DNA from: Bacilli bacterium
GTDB taxonomy: Bacteria > Bacillota_I > Bacilli_A > RFN20 > CAG-826
NCBI GenBank assembly: GCA_017470115.1
Contig: JAFUEZ010000002.1
Coordinates: 113,665 to 170,046 of the forward strand
DNA: 56,382 bases
Direction of reading: 5' to 3'
Part shown: positions 27,228-35,831 of the stretch, piece by piece
How positions within the stretch are numbered: the stretch's first letter is position 1
Layout of the letters: the number at the start of each line of letters is the position of its first letter
The notes under the pieces: generated by a model
Seen by the model: the letters and a program-made list of their open reading frames with translations, nothing else
The model's database searches: none
What the model was told of the DNA's origin: nothing
Program-made: the position numbers and the translations under genes

Positions 27228-28481
27228 TTATTTTTTGAGCATTTGAGGAACATTAACAGTTTCAGGATTATCTGAGAATATAAAGCACATTGCGTTAAAT
27301 AAACCATCCATGTAAGACTGATACCAGTGATTCCCGCCTTTTACTTCTAATCTGAGACAATTTTTACCATATTCAAAATAATTATTATTTTCAACAATTT
27401 CTTGAAAAAATTCTCTTTGAGTTGCTTCAGCATCACTTTTTTCACTTGATTGTTGGAAAATAAAATGAACTTGGAGATTTTCTTCTGTCTGAAGTTCAAT
27501 CGCTTTTTCAATATAAGGAAGATATGTTAAATTGCTCCCTTCCATACATACAAAATTGCCAATATATGAATACGATTTGCAAAAACCTGATTGCCACGAT
27601 ACATGGCTTCCAACACTAAATCCACCCATAGCTCTATGTGCTCTAGTTGCAGTTAAATTTGCATCACTATCATCATTTTCTAGATATGTTGAATAATTAG
27701 TCTCGACTTGTTTAATTAAATCTTTAATTTCTCTATCGCAAACTCCTTCATAATCTTTAATCTCGTTTACTCCACCTTCAGTTGTGACAAATCTCATATC
27801 TGCATCAGCTTCAAATTTAACTTTTTCAGCATCGACTTTACTAGGATCATCATAATCTTCAATCATAGTATGGAAGTTGTAAGAAACTGCAATAAAATCT
27901 TCTGCCATATTTGCTTCTAAAAGATGATCAAAAACATTTGTTGTATAAACGCTTTGATCTCTGAACCAGTAATCATAAGATTCTAATTGGCCTGGAAGCA
28001 AATATATAACGTTATACTTTTTGTCTTCACTATAGTCATGAGGTAAATATATGGCTGCTTTTTTGGTGACATCGACTAAATCTGTTCCATAAGCCGCACA
28101 ATATGTGTAATTTTTAGTGTGATAAGTAAAATCTACAACTTGCCCTTTGTTAGTAACTGACGACTTAAATTCTTCAGGCACACTGTTTTCTAAATTTGTT
28201 TCTTGATGACAAAGTGTACATTCTCCATCATGGAAATTATGATAACTGTATAAACCACATTCATCACAAATATTATCAGTTGAATGACTCTTCAAGTGCT
28301 TGCAACTCATGTTGCAAATTGAACATTTTCCGTTTCCATTTGAATAATCATGTTCACATTCAAGCCCACAAATTGTACAGACTCCACTTTGCCAAATATG
28401 AACAGTATGTTCTTCTTTAGGAGAACAAGCACTTATAGCTAGTAGTGCAATTATTGGTATTATTTTTTGCGTGATTTTCAT
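27228..28481 (-). CDS. Esterase lipoprotein with N-terminal zinc-ribbon-like repeats
   Basis: A 417-residue exported lipoprotein with lipobox LLAISAC (Cys19). Residues 27-95 contain CxxC pairs in a repeating pattern (CTICGLEC, CSICNMSC, CDECG, CTLCH, with His between), like small zinc ribbons. Residues 105-417 are an alpha/beta hydrolase of the putative-esterase (feruloyl esterase / EsD) group: AIYLPHDYSEDKKYNVIYLL, nucleophile GGFSVGSH, and a late GGNHWYQSYMDG supplying His. It probably deacylates plant or host glycans outside the cell. The ribosome-binding site AAAGGAG lies before the ATG. No partner gene is adjacent. Confidence 0.82.
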   Translation of the reverse strand: MKITQKIIPIIALLAISACSPKEEHTVHIWQSGVCTICGLECEHDYSNGNGKCSICNMSCKHLKSHSTDNICDECGLYSYHNFHDGECTLCHQETNLENSVPEEFKSSVTNKGQVVDFTYHTKNYTYCAAYGTDLVDVTKKAAIYLPHDYSEDKKYNVIYLLPGQLESYDYWFRDQSVYTTNVFDHLLEANMAEDFIAVSYNFHTMIEDYDDPSKVDAEKVKFEADADMRFVTTEGGVNEIKDYEGVCDREIKDLIKQVETNYSTYLENDDSDANLTATRAHRAMGGFSVGSHVSWQSGFCKSYSYIGNFVCMEGSNLTYLPYIEKAIELQTEENLQVHFIFQQSSEKSDAEATQREFFQEIVENNNYFEYGKNCLRLEVKGGNHWYQSYMDGLFNAMCFIFSDNPETVNVPQMLKK

Positions 28482-28771
28482 AAAAACTCCTTTTTAATAT
28501 ATTAAAAGAATTAATTTAAAAACTTTTTATACTGGCATTAAAAACAATAAGAACGGCATAAATGACATTAAGTTAACAAATTTGGAATATTTTTAATTTA
28601 GTTCTGTTAAATATCGATTATTGGACATAAATCGTTACATTGTATTTCCGTTGCAGGGTCAAGTTGAAATAGGAAACATGTTTTTTGTGATATCGTTGTC
28701 ATCAGAAACATATCTTTATTACCTTTGTAGGCGAGGACATATCCTTTTACTTTTATGAATCAAAGTAATAA
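28482..28771. other. Intergenic region with a possible decayed reading frame
   Basis: A 351-bp gap lies between divergent genes. On the minus strand, 28759-28607 is open for 50 codons and reads like protein (GYVLAYKGNKDMFLMTTIS, then LDPATEIQCNDLCPI before a TAA). It has no start or ribosome-binding site in the right place. It may be the tail of a lost gene. The remainder is AT-rich, apart from the fic promoter listed separately. Confidence 0.3.
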
Positions 28772-28820
28772 TTGAATTTAGGGAACAAAATATCTATAAT
28801 AAAAGTTAAATGTTCCCTAA
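28772..28820 (+). promoter_or_regulatory. fic promoter with perfect dyad operator
   Basis: TTGAAT (28772-28777), 17 bp, TATAAT (28795-28800). Perfect 10-bp arms TTAGGGAACA (28778-28787) and TGTTCCCTAA (28811-28820) lie in the promoter spacer and just after the predicted start site. The left arm is outside the transcript, so the dyad acts at DNA level as two half-sites flanking the -10 box. The ribosome-binding site AAGGAGG follows directly. Confidence 0.7.
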
Positions 28821-28832
28821 GGAGGATATTTA

Positions 28833-29780
28833 ATGGAAAATACATTTATCCAAATTCAAGAATTATTAAATAGACGTGCGGAATTACAAACTCGTTTAAA
28901 TCTTTTGCCATACGATGGAACTCCAGAAATAAAAACTATATCAGGAAAGAAATACCTATATGTCCGTAAAAGAGAGTTAGATAAAGTTAAATCTACTTAT
29001 GTTGGGGAATATAGCGAAGAACTATACAGCACTTTATTAAGAAACAATGTTGAAACTAAATCTCTTCGCAAGGAAATTAGGCAGCTTGAAAAACAACTAG
29101 CGTTACTTGGTTATAATGAAGGTGAAATATCAGATAGAGTTGCTCTTAATCTAGATTTTGCTCGCGCTAATATGAAGAAAATTATTTATGATCAAGCTGT
29201 GTTAGAAGGGGTTGGAACCACCTTTCCTGATATAGAAGCAATTATTGATAATGGAATTGTTAAAAATGTAAAAGTAGAAGATGTTCAAAAAATCATTAAT
29301 TTAAAACACGCATGGCAATTTATCTTAGATAAAGACGTCATTCAAGCACCAAGCGATTATTATTTGGCCTCCTATATTGCTAGATTAGTTAATGAAGGAT
29401 TATTAGTTATTCAAAACGGAGGAAGAATTAGAAGTGTGCCAGTTATTATTGGCGGTTCTACCTATATTCCTCTAATTCCATTCGAAGACCAAGTTAAACA
29501 AGATTTATATAATGTTTTAAATAATGAAAAGGGAATTGATCTCGCTATTGATTTAGCTTTATATGTCATGAAAAAGCAATTGTTCTTAGATGGAAACAAA
29601 AGAACTGCAATTATATTTGCCAACCATTATTTGATTTCACACGCACTAGGTTTAATTGTGGTGCCCGCAGAACAAGTTAAAGAATTTAAAAAAGTCCTTG
29701 TGTCATATTATGAAGATGAGTCAAAGAAAGGCGATATTGTAGATTTCTTAAAAGAAAAGTGTTGGATTAAAATGAAGTGA
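28833..29780 (+). CDS. Fic-domain protein with His-less catalytic motif
   Basis: A 315-residue protein. Residues 1-110 are helical and charged (LRKEIRQLEKQLALLGY suggests a coiled coil), and the rest is a Fic fold. Fic enzymes transfer AMP or similar groups using HPFxxGNGR or HPFxDGNKR. Here the motif reads KKQLFLDGNKRTA, so the catalytic His is Gln249 and Pro is Leu, while the phosphate-binding DGNKR is intact. The protein may bind nucleotide without classic AMPylation, or belong to a Q-type subfamily. It has its own promoter with a dyad and sits beside an AbiE pair. Confidence 0.8.
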   Translation: MENTFIQIQELLNRRAELQTRLNLLPYDGTPEIKTISGKKYLYVRKRELDKVKSTYVGEYSEELYSTLLRNNVETKSLRKEIRQLEKQLALLGYNEGEISDRVALNLDFARANMKKIIYDQAVLEGVGTTFPDIEAIIDNGIVKNVKVEDVQKIINLKHAWQFILDKDVIQAPSDYYLASYIARLVNEGLLVIQNGGRIRSVPVIIGGSTYIPLIPFEDQVKQDLYNVLNNEKGIDLAIDLALYVMKKQLFLDGNKRTAIIFANHYLISHALGLIVVPAEQVKEFKKVLVSYYEDESKKGDIVDFLKEKCWIKMK

Positions 29781-29793
29781 TTTATCAAAACAA

Positions 29794-29831
29794 ATAATAG
29801 AGTATTTTCTTATTAGATTTAAGTAATTAGG
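29794..29831 (+). repeat. Direct repeat A flanking the AbiE module
   Basis: About 38 bp, beginning ATAATAGAGTATTTTCTT, located 13 bp after the fic stop. It matches repeat B at 31417-31455 at about 35 positions with one 1-nt gap. Confidence 0.75.
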
Positions 29832-29842
29832 TATGATTATTT

Positions 29843-29894
29843 TGCTTAAAATGCTTAAAAATAGTGTTGAATTCTCTACTAAATCCAATATAAT
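29843..29894 (+). promoter_or_regulatory. abiE promoter with tandem 9-bp repeats
   Basis: TTGAAT (29867-29872), 16 bp, TATAAT (29889-29894). Just upstream are two abutting copies of TGCTTAAAA (29843-29851, 29852-29860). AbiEi proteins are known to repress their own promoters through repeated sites, so these repeats are candidate binding sites. Confidence 0.55.
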
Positions 29895-29915
29895 TGTATT
29901 TATAGGAGCAAAAAC

Positions 29916-30509
29916 ATGATTTTAACCACATCAATATTAAAGTCAAATTATTCTAAGTATGTTAATCCTTTAGATAAGATTAAAAGAGATGTAGACGAAA
30001 GAAAATTATTTAGATTAACAAGAGGGCTATATGAAACAAATAGCGACACCAACCCTATCTTTTTAGCTGGCTCTATTCTTTCACCTTCATATATTAGTTT
30101 TGAATTCGCTCTTTCTTTTTATGGACTTATACCTGAAAAAGTGGTGGCGATTACTTCGGCATCTCTAGAGATAAGAAAAAATAAGACTTTTGTTAATATC
30201 TTTGGTAGGTTTGAATATACGGATATCCCATCTAGGGCTTTTTCTTGTGGCTTATCTTTAATTGAAAACGATGGCTATTTCGCTAAGATCGCTTGCAAAG
30301 AGAAGGCGTTGTGTGACTCTTTATATAAATGGAGGGTCACTAAAAGCATAAAGGAATTAAAAAAATTATTGTTTGAGGATAAAAGAATTGATGAAGAGGA
30401 ATTTGCTTCTTTAGATTTTAACGAATTAATAAGGCTTGCTTCTTTATATAATAGAAGCAACCTTGAACTATTAATAAAATTAATAAGAAAGGAATACTTA
30501 CATGAATAG
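29916..30509 (+). CDS. abiEi: AbiEi-family antitoxin and transcriptional regulator
   Basis: A 197-residue protein of the type IV toxin-antitoxin regulator family. The N terminus (KLFRLTRGLYETN) matches the winged-helix end of AbiEi, followed by SPSYISFEFALSFYGLIPE and AFSCGLSLIENDGYFAKIACKEKALCDSL, landmarks of the C-terminal antitoxin domain. In known systems AbiEi neutralises AbiEii without binding it and represses the operon. TAGGAG precedes the ATG. It overlaps the toxin gene by 8 nt. Confidence 0.88.
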   Translation: MILTTSILKSNYSKYVNPLDKIKRDVDERKLFRLTRGLYETNSDTNPIFLAGSILSPSYISFEFALSFYGLIPEKVVAITSASLEIRKNKTFVNIFGRFEYTDIPSRAFSCGLSLIENDGYFAKIACKEKALCDSLYKWRVTKSIKELKKLLFEDKRIDEEEFASLDFNELIRLASLYNRSNLELLIKLIRKEYLHE

Positions 30510-31359
30510 TATTTTAGAAGCAATGTTAAGCAAATATAATCCCAAGAACAACATTGATAAAGAAAACGCAATAAAAGAAATAGTTCAAGAAGTGGTTCTA
30601 GCAGGTCTTTCTCGTGGTGGTTTTTTTAACAAGGCAGCATTTTATGGTGGAACTTGCTTAAGGATATTTCATGGCTTAAATAGATTTAGCGAAGATTTAG
30701 ATTTTGCTTTAATTAATAAAGAGACTTTTAATATCGAAGACTATATTCCATACGTTAAAAAGGAGCTTCTTTCCTGTGGTTTAGATATGGACGTTTCTTT
30801 TAAAGACAAAAGCAAAGATAAAGAAATCCAAACCGCTTTTGTTAAAGGGAACACATTGTTGTTAATGATGAACTTTTTTCCAAGCTCTAATGAATCAAAA
30901 CAAGTAGTAGGAAACCAAAAGATTAAAATTAAATTTGAAATAGACACCGATAATCCTAGCGGCGGCACTACCGAAATAAAATACCAATTGTTACCTTCTC
31001 CATATGAAATAAGAATTTTTGATGAAAAGACTTTATTCGCAGGTAAAATCCATGCGATCATCTGTAGAAATTATAAAAACCATGTCAAAGGTAGAGATTA
31101 TTATGATTATCTTTTCTACTTAGGAAAAGGCACAAAAATCAATCTTAAATATTTAGAAAACAAATTAAAGAAAACAGGAAAAATTTCTATAGACACAGAT
31201 TTAACTTTAGATATGGTCAAAGATTTATTAAAAGAAAGGTTCTTAAATGTAGACTTCAATTCTGCGAAAGAAGATGTTGCTAATTTTATTAGTAATAAAG
31301 ATTCATTAAAGCTTTGGTCTAGTGATCTATTTATATCAACCTTAACAATGATTTCCTAA
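30502..31359 (+). CDS. abiEii: AbiEii-family nucleotidyltransferase toxin
   Basis: A 285-residue toxin of the DUF1814 nucleotidyltransferase family. FYGGTCLRIFHGLNRFSEDL gives the GGT motif, with Ser63, Asp65 and Asp67 as the NTase site, and VKGRDYYDYLFYLGKG is the second conserved block. Relatives stop growth on phage infection; homologues such as MenT transfer nucleotides to tRNA ends. All visible catalytic residues are intact, so the pair should be functional. It overlaps the antitoxin by 8 nt. Confidence 0.9.
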   Translation: MNSILEAMLSKYNPKNNIDKENAIKEIVQEVVLAGLSRGGFFNKAAFYGGTCLRIFHGLNRFSEDLDFALINKETFNIEDYIPYVKKELLSCGLDMDVSFKDKSKDKEIQTAFVKGNTLLLMMNFFPSSNESKQVVGNQKIKIKFEIDTDNPSGGTTEIKYQLLPSPYEIRIFDEKTLFAGKIHAIICRNYKNHVKGRDYYDYLFYLGKGTKINLKYLENKLKKTGKISIDTDLTLDMVKDLLKERFLNVDFNSAKEDVANFISNKDSLKLWSSDLFISTLTMIS

Positions 31360-31416
31360 TCTGAAACATATACTTTATCAATTTTTGTTAAGGTAAAAAT
31401 AAGCAAAAACAGTTAG

Positions 31417-31455
31417 ATAATAGACTATTTCCTTCATTAGATTTAAATAATTAAG
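31417..31455 (+). repeat. Direct repeat B flanking the AbiE module
   Basis: Begins ATAATAGACTATTTCCTT, 57 bp after the abiEii stop and 24 bp before HD-GYP homology resumes. Partner of repeat A at 29794. Confidence 0.75.
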
Positions 31456-31479
31456 TTTATCTAGTGTATATTTATTAAA

Positions 31480-31743
31480 AGATGGGACGGAAAGGGTTAT
31501 CCTAACGGTTTAAAAGGTGATGATATACCTTTAGAAGCGCTTATTATGGCAATCGCCGATTTTTATGATGCTTTGGTGAGTAAAAGAGTGTATAAAGATG
31601 AATTTTCTTTTGATGATGCAAACCGCATTATCATGGAAAACATGGGTAAACAATTTGATCCAAGTTTAGAAAAACATTTTGTTAGAGCAAGACCTAAAAT
31701 AGAAAAATACTATCTTGATATTAGAAATTGTAGCAACACTTAA
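31480..31743 (+). pseudogene. HD-GYP phosphodiesterase remnant (C-terminal part)
   Basis: In frame from 31480 the DNA encodes RWDGKGYPNGLKGDDIPLEA followed by IMAIADFYDALVSKR and the helices that end an HD-GYP domain. The upstream half, with the HD residues and the start, is missing; an in-frame stop at 31462 and direct repeat B lie immediately before. HD-GYP proteins degrade cyclic di-GMP, fitting the EAL protein and kinase that follow. The break coincides with the AbiE insertion, which probably replaced the 5' half. An internal ATG at 31546 would give only 65 residues. Confidence 0.82.
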
Positions 31744-31850
31744 TATGTGAATAAACCACAACTCGATGTTGAAAGGTACCTGAAACCCTAGACATTAAGA
31801 AAGGTGTAGACATCAAATTTAATTCTTTTTTATTTGTGTCTCTTTTGAGA

Positions 31851-31878
31851 TAATTTAAATGATAAATTATTTAAATTA
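31851..31878 (+). promoter_or_regulatory. Inverted repeat upstream of the signalling operon
   Basis: TAATTTAAAT (31851-31860) and ATTTAAATTA (31869-31878) are perfect inverted arms, 8 bp apart. They lie in the 219-bp gap between the HD-GYP stump and the kinase. Further down, a TATTAT -10-like element (31946-31951) and a weak AGGG site precede the kinase ATG. The dyad could be an operator or simply AT-rich. Confidence 0.35.
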
Positions 31879-31962
31879 AGTTGATAGCAATGAAAGTTTT
31901 CTTGAATTGTATAAAAACATTAAACAACTTAGTTTTAAAGTTAAATATTATAGGGAAAAAAG

Positions 31963-34494
31963 ATGAAAAAAATTTGGGTAGTAATTGTTAACGTATTTAT
32001 CATGATTTCGATGGTGGTTTTCGTTTTTATTTACGCTTCTACTGAAACAAAAGCGATCACTCAAAGCCAAATCGAAAATTTTGAAAACTCGACCGTTACA
32101 ATGGAACAAGTCACCGAAAATTACCTTAAAGGTGAGCAACGTATTTGTGATGTTTGGGCACATTATATCAACAGTGAAGACATGACTATGGAAGAAGCAA
32201 CTTCTTTTATTCGTGTCTCTCATGTTTTAAAAAATGCATCGGCACATTTGCTTTATTTAGACACACAAACTGGAAAATCTACAAAACCTAAAACCGGGAC
32301 TACCGATGAATATGATGTTTCATATAGCAATCTTGGACTTTTAAATGATTTGAGTTGGGTTCACGAAATCGGAACTTCAATTAATGTTTCACGAGCTTAT
32401 ACAAATCCAATTAATGGTGAACAATCGATTGCTTTTTGTAATTACATTACCTTAAAAGAAAGTGGAGAGGCTAAAGATTCAATTTTGCTTCGTGTCCTCC
32501 CTGTTGCTGAACTCAAAGATAACTGGGTATTCCTTAAAGAAAAATTTGAAAATGCCGAACTTTCAATTATTGATGCTAATGGAAACTATATTATTAAAGG
32601 CAATTCTTTTAAAAATTCAAGTTTCTTTGAGTTTTATAAATCATATAACAACATCGATTCAACAAAAGCCCAAGTTCTCTTTAATAAAATTACTTCAGAA
32701 ACCGGATCTTTAACGATGTATAATTCTCGCCATGAAGAATGCATCGTTGCCTATACTCCATTTAATGCAACAGGTGGTTGGGCACTTTTGAGTTTAATGC
32801 CAAAGAAAGATTTAATTGTTGATACTGAAAACTGGTTTTTAATCGGAGTTATTACATCGGGACTTATTATCTTATTTATTTTCGATCTTATCGTGATGTT
32901 AACGTTTAACAAAAAACTTCAACTTACTGCAAAAGAAGCAGATTCAGCAAATAAAGCAAAAACCATCTTCCTTTCAACAATGTCACACGATATTCGTACT
33001 CCAATGAATGCAATTATCGGTTTAACAACAATTACAGAAAAGAACCTTGAAAATGAAAAAATAGTTGCTGAAAATTTACGTAAAATAAATTTAGCTAGCA
33101 ATCATTTATTAACTTTAATTAATGATATTTTGGATATTTCAAAAGTCGAAAGTGGAAAATTAAATTTTGTTCCACAATCATTCTCAATCGTTAAAACGGT
33201 TGAAAATCTCATGAATTTATCTCAACCAATGATAAAAGAGAAGAACATTGACTTTAGTTTCCACATTTCTCGAATGGATAAAGAATATCTTTATGCTGAT
33301 CAACTTAGATTAAATCAAATTTATATCAATATTCTTTCAAACGCTATTAAATATACTGAACCAGGCGGCAAAGTTAGTGTAGATATGAAAGAAGAAGAGA
33401 GTGAAAAAGAGGGCTGCGTACGTTTAACTTATAAAGTTTCTGATACTGGTATAGGAATGAGCCCAGAATTTATGGCCAATATGTATCAACCATTTTCACG
33501 TCAAACTGATAGTCGTATAAATAGTATTCAAGGTACTGGATTAGGTCTTGCAATTACAAAACAAATGGTTGATTTGATGGGTGGGACCATTGAATGCGAA
33601 AGCGAACTAGGCAAAGGCACCACATTTACTGTAATTTTAGATATTCCAATTGCTGAGCACCAAAGATCAGAAATGAAGCTTAATTCAATGGATGTTTTAA
33701 TTGTTGATGATGATGAAGTCCTTTTAGAAACTGCTGTTGATACTTTAGAATCTTTAGGTTTAAAAGCTGAAAAAGCAGGAAGCGGATTAGAAGCTCTTGG
33801 AATGATAAAACATAGAGAAGGTACTGGGAAAAATTATGACATCGTTATCATAGATTTAAAAATGCCAGATGTTGATGGTATTGAAACAATTAGACGTATT
33901 CGTTCTGAAGTTAAAACAAATGTCCCTATCTTATTGATTAGTGCTTATTCTTGGGATGATGTTGAAGAAAAAGCAAAAGAAGCTGGAGTTAATGGCTTCC
34001 TTAGTAAACCACTTTTCCGTTCAACTCTTTATGATAAAATTAGCGAAATTGTTGGAAGCGAGGTTACATCAACTGAACCAGAAAGCGATTATTCAGACAT
34101 TGAAGGGATGCATGTCCTTGTTGCAGAAGATAACGACATTAACTGGGAAATCATTTCTGCTTTGTTATCAATGTATGGAATTACTTCAGAGAGAGCTGAA
34201 AACGGCCGCATCTGTTTAGAAAAAATAAAAGAAGCTAAAAAAGACACTTATTCACTTATTTTCATGGATATTCAAATGCCTGAAATGAATGGATTAGATG
34301 CCACTAAAGCAATTCGTGCTTTAGAAGATCCTTGGGCTTCTAAAATTCCAATTGTTGCAATGACTGCTGATGCTTTTTCTGAAAACATTGAAGAATGCTT
34401 AAATGCTGGTATGAACGGTCATATTGCAAAGCCAATAGACATCAAACTTGTTATTAAAGTAATTCGAAGAATTAAGGAGGAATCTAAAAAATGA
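31963..34494 (+). CDS. Hybrid sensor histidine kinase with two receiver domains
   Basis: An 843-residue membrane kinase. TM1 is residues 7-26, an extracellular Cache-like sensor spans about 30-280, and TM2 is about 288-310. HisKA carries the phospho-acceptor His342 in FLSTMSHDIRTPMNAI, and the ATPase shows GTGLGLAI. Receiver 1 has Asp631 (IIDLKMPDVDG) and receiver 2 has Asp769 (FMDIQMPEMNG). There is no Hpt domain in this chain; one is encoded separately at 37520, which completes a His-Asp-His-Asp relay. The stop overlaps the next gene by 4 nt (ATGA), coupling it to the solute-binding lipoprotein. Confidence 0.93.
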   Translation: MKKIWVVIVNVFIMISMVVFVFIYASTETKAITQSQIENFENSTVTMEQVTENYLKGEQRICDVWAHYINSEDMTMEEATSFIRVSHVLKNASAHLLYLDTQTGKSTKPKTGTTDEYDVSYSNLGLLNDLSWVHEIGTSINVSRAYTNPINGEQSIAFCNYITLKESGEAKDSILLRVLPVAELKDNWVFLKEKFENAELSIIDANGNYIIKGNSFKNSSFFEFYKSYNNIDSTKAQVLFNKITSETGSLTMYNSRHEECIVAYTPFNATGGWALLSLMPKKDLIVDTENWFLIGVITSGLIILFIFDLIVMLTFNKKLQLTAKEADSANKAKTIFLSTMSHDIRTPMNAIIGLTTITEKNLENEKIVAENLRKINLASNHLLTLINDILDISKVESGKLNFVPQSFSIVKTVENLMNLSQPMIKEKNIDFSFHISRMDKEYLYADQLRLNQIYINILSNAIKYTEPGGKVSVDMKEEESEKEGCVRLTYKVSDTGIGMSPEFMANMYQPFSRQTDSRINSIQGTGLGLAITKQMVDLMGGTIECESELGKGTTFTVILDIPIAEHQRSEMKLNSMDVLIVDDDEVLLETAVDTLESLGLKAEKAGSGLEALGMIKHREGTGKNYDIVIIDLKMPDVDGIETIRRIRSEVKTNVPILLISAYSWDDVEEKAKEAGVNGFLSKPLFRSTLYDKISEIVGSEVTSTEPESDYSDIEGMHVLVAEDNDINWEIISALLSMYGITSERAENGRICLEKIKEAKKDTYSLIFMDIQMPEMNGLDATKAIRALEDPWASKIPIVAMTADAFSENIEECLNAGMNGHIAKPIDIKLVIKVIRRIKEESKK

Positions 34495-35783
34495 GGAAAT
34501 TATTTCGCACTGCTTTAAGCATCATCTCGATATCTTTTTTGGTATCTTGTAACGGCAACACACCTGGAGAAACATCTGATGAATTTAAACCTTCATTAAA
34601 TACAGATACTGAATGTGAAATTACTATTGTTGGTTCGTATGATAATTTTGAAGCACTTGAAGCTGAATTTGATAGATTCAATGTTTATTATCCAAACGTT
34701 AGTTTAACTTATGAAAAAATTGATGATTATAACAACGTTATCGGAAGTGTTTTGGAAAGAGAAGAGAAACCAAATATTTTCTTTTCATACACATGGATGA
34801 TGGGCAATAGCAAGTACGATTCAGTAATCGATCACATGGAAAACCTTTCAGATTCCTCATTAAAATTAAATTTAGATTGTATCAGACCAGGCTTACTTAG
34901 CCATGATTCAAATAATAACGTATTGATGGTTCCAGTATTTTCAAGAACTTATGGAACTTTAGTTAATGAAAACTTATTTAAAAAAGAAAACTTGAAAGTA
35001 CCTGAAACATGGACCGAATTATTAAATGTTTGTAAATCATTTAGTGATAAAGGATATAAGAGTCCGATGATGGGATATACTGCAAAATCTTCAAGTTATT
35101 TGATGAATACTATTGCTTATCCTTCCTTTGTTGCTGAACTTGCAAACAATCCTACTGCACTTAATCTTGCAAATAATCTTGATCCATCAGCTGGACAATA
35201 TTTACGTAGTTCGTTAGAGAAAGTTAAAGCGCTTGTCGATAATGGTGCGATTGATGTCGAAGAATGTGACAAAATTGCAGACAACTATAATAAAGTCATT
35301 CTTCGTTTCTTTGAAGGCGATGTTCCTATGATGGTTTGTGCCGGAGACACTGTTTCTGGCACCAAAAAACGCGAATCACAATCAGAAGCTTTTGTTGCTT
35401 CACCATTTGATTACTCATTCTATCCAATCCCTTCAACAGAAAAAGGTGGTTATTTTATTGATAGTCCATCAATTGAATTTTCAATTAATAAAAGATGTGA
35501 TGATTTAGAAATGACTCGTGAATTCATGAGATTTTTAGTAAGTACTAAAGAATTAAATAACATGGCATCACTTAAACGACTAGTTACTCCAACAAAAGAG
35601 ATGTCGTTTGACTCAGTTTATGCTCCATTTGGAAAAGTTCCACAAGAACGTACATTCTCACCTGAAGTTATTGGAATTAAGGATCCACTTACCGCTCAAG
35701 TAAGAATTGCAGCATTGAAAGTTGGAAGAAAAACTTTAACAGTTGATGAAGCTGTTGCACAATATGGAGCACTTAGAGAATAG
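34491..35783 (+). CDS. Family 1 solute-binding lipoprotein without its own transporter
   Basis: A 430-residue lipoprotein with lipobox FLVSC (Cys20) and the fold of sugar-type extracellular binding proteins (EITIVGSYDNFEALEAEFDRF, then KKENLKVPETWTELLNVCKS). No ABC permease or ATPase gene of the matching type is anywhere in the window. It is translationally coupled to the hybrid kinase and precedes the response-regulator gene, so it more likely feeds ligand information to the kinase sensor than supplies a transporter. AAGGAGG lies before the start. Confidence 0.88.
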   Translation: MRKLFRTALSIISISFLVSCNGNTPGETSDEFKPSLNTDTECEITIVGSYDNFEALEAEFDRFNVYYPNVSLTYEKIDDYNNVIGSVLEREEKPNIFFSYTWMMGNSKYDSVIDHMENLSDSSLKLNLDCIRPGLLSHDSNNNVLMVPVFSRTYGTLVNENLFKKENLKVPETWTELLNVCKSFSDKGYKSPMMGYTAKSSSYLMNTIAYPSFVAELANNPTALNLANNLDPSAGQYLRSSLEKVKALVDNGAIDVEECDKIADNYNKVILRFFEGDVPMMVCAGDTVSGTKKRESQSEAFVASPFDYSFYPIPSTEKGGYFIDSPSIEFSINKRCDDLEMTREFMRFLVSTKELNNMASLKRLVTPTKEMSFDSVYAPFGKVPQERTFSPEVIGIKDPLTAQVRIAALKVGRKTLTVDEAVAQYGALRE

Positions 35784-35831
35784 TTGATTATTATCGTTAA
35801 AATTCTAATTATTTTAGAAAGGAAATAAATT

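Noticed and set aside
31546-31743. Stand-alone 65-residue gene
   Set aside because: HD-GYP homology begins upstream of its ATG, in the same frame, so it is a gene remnant.
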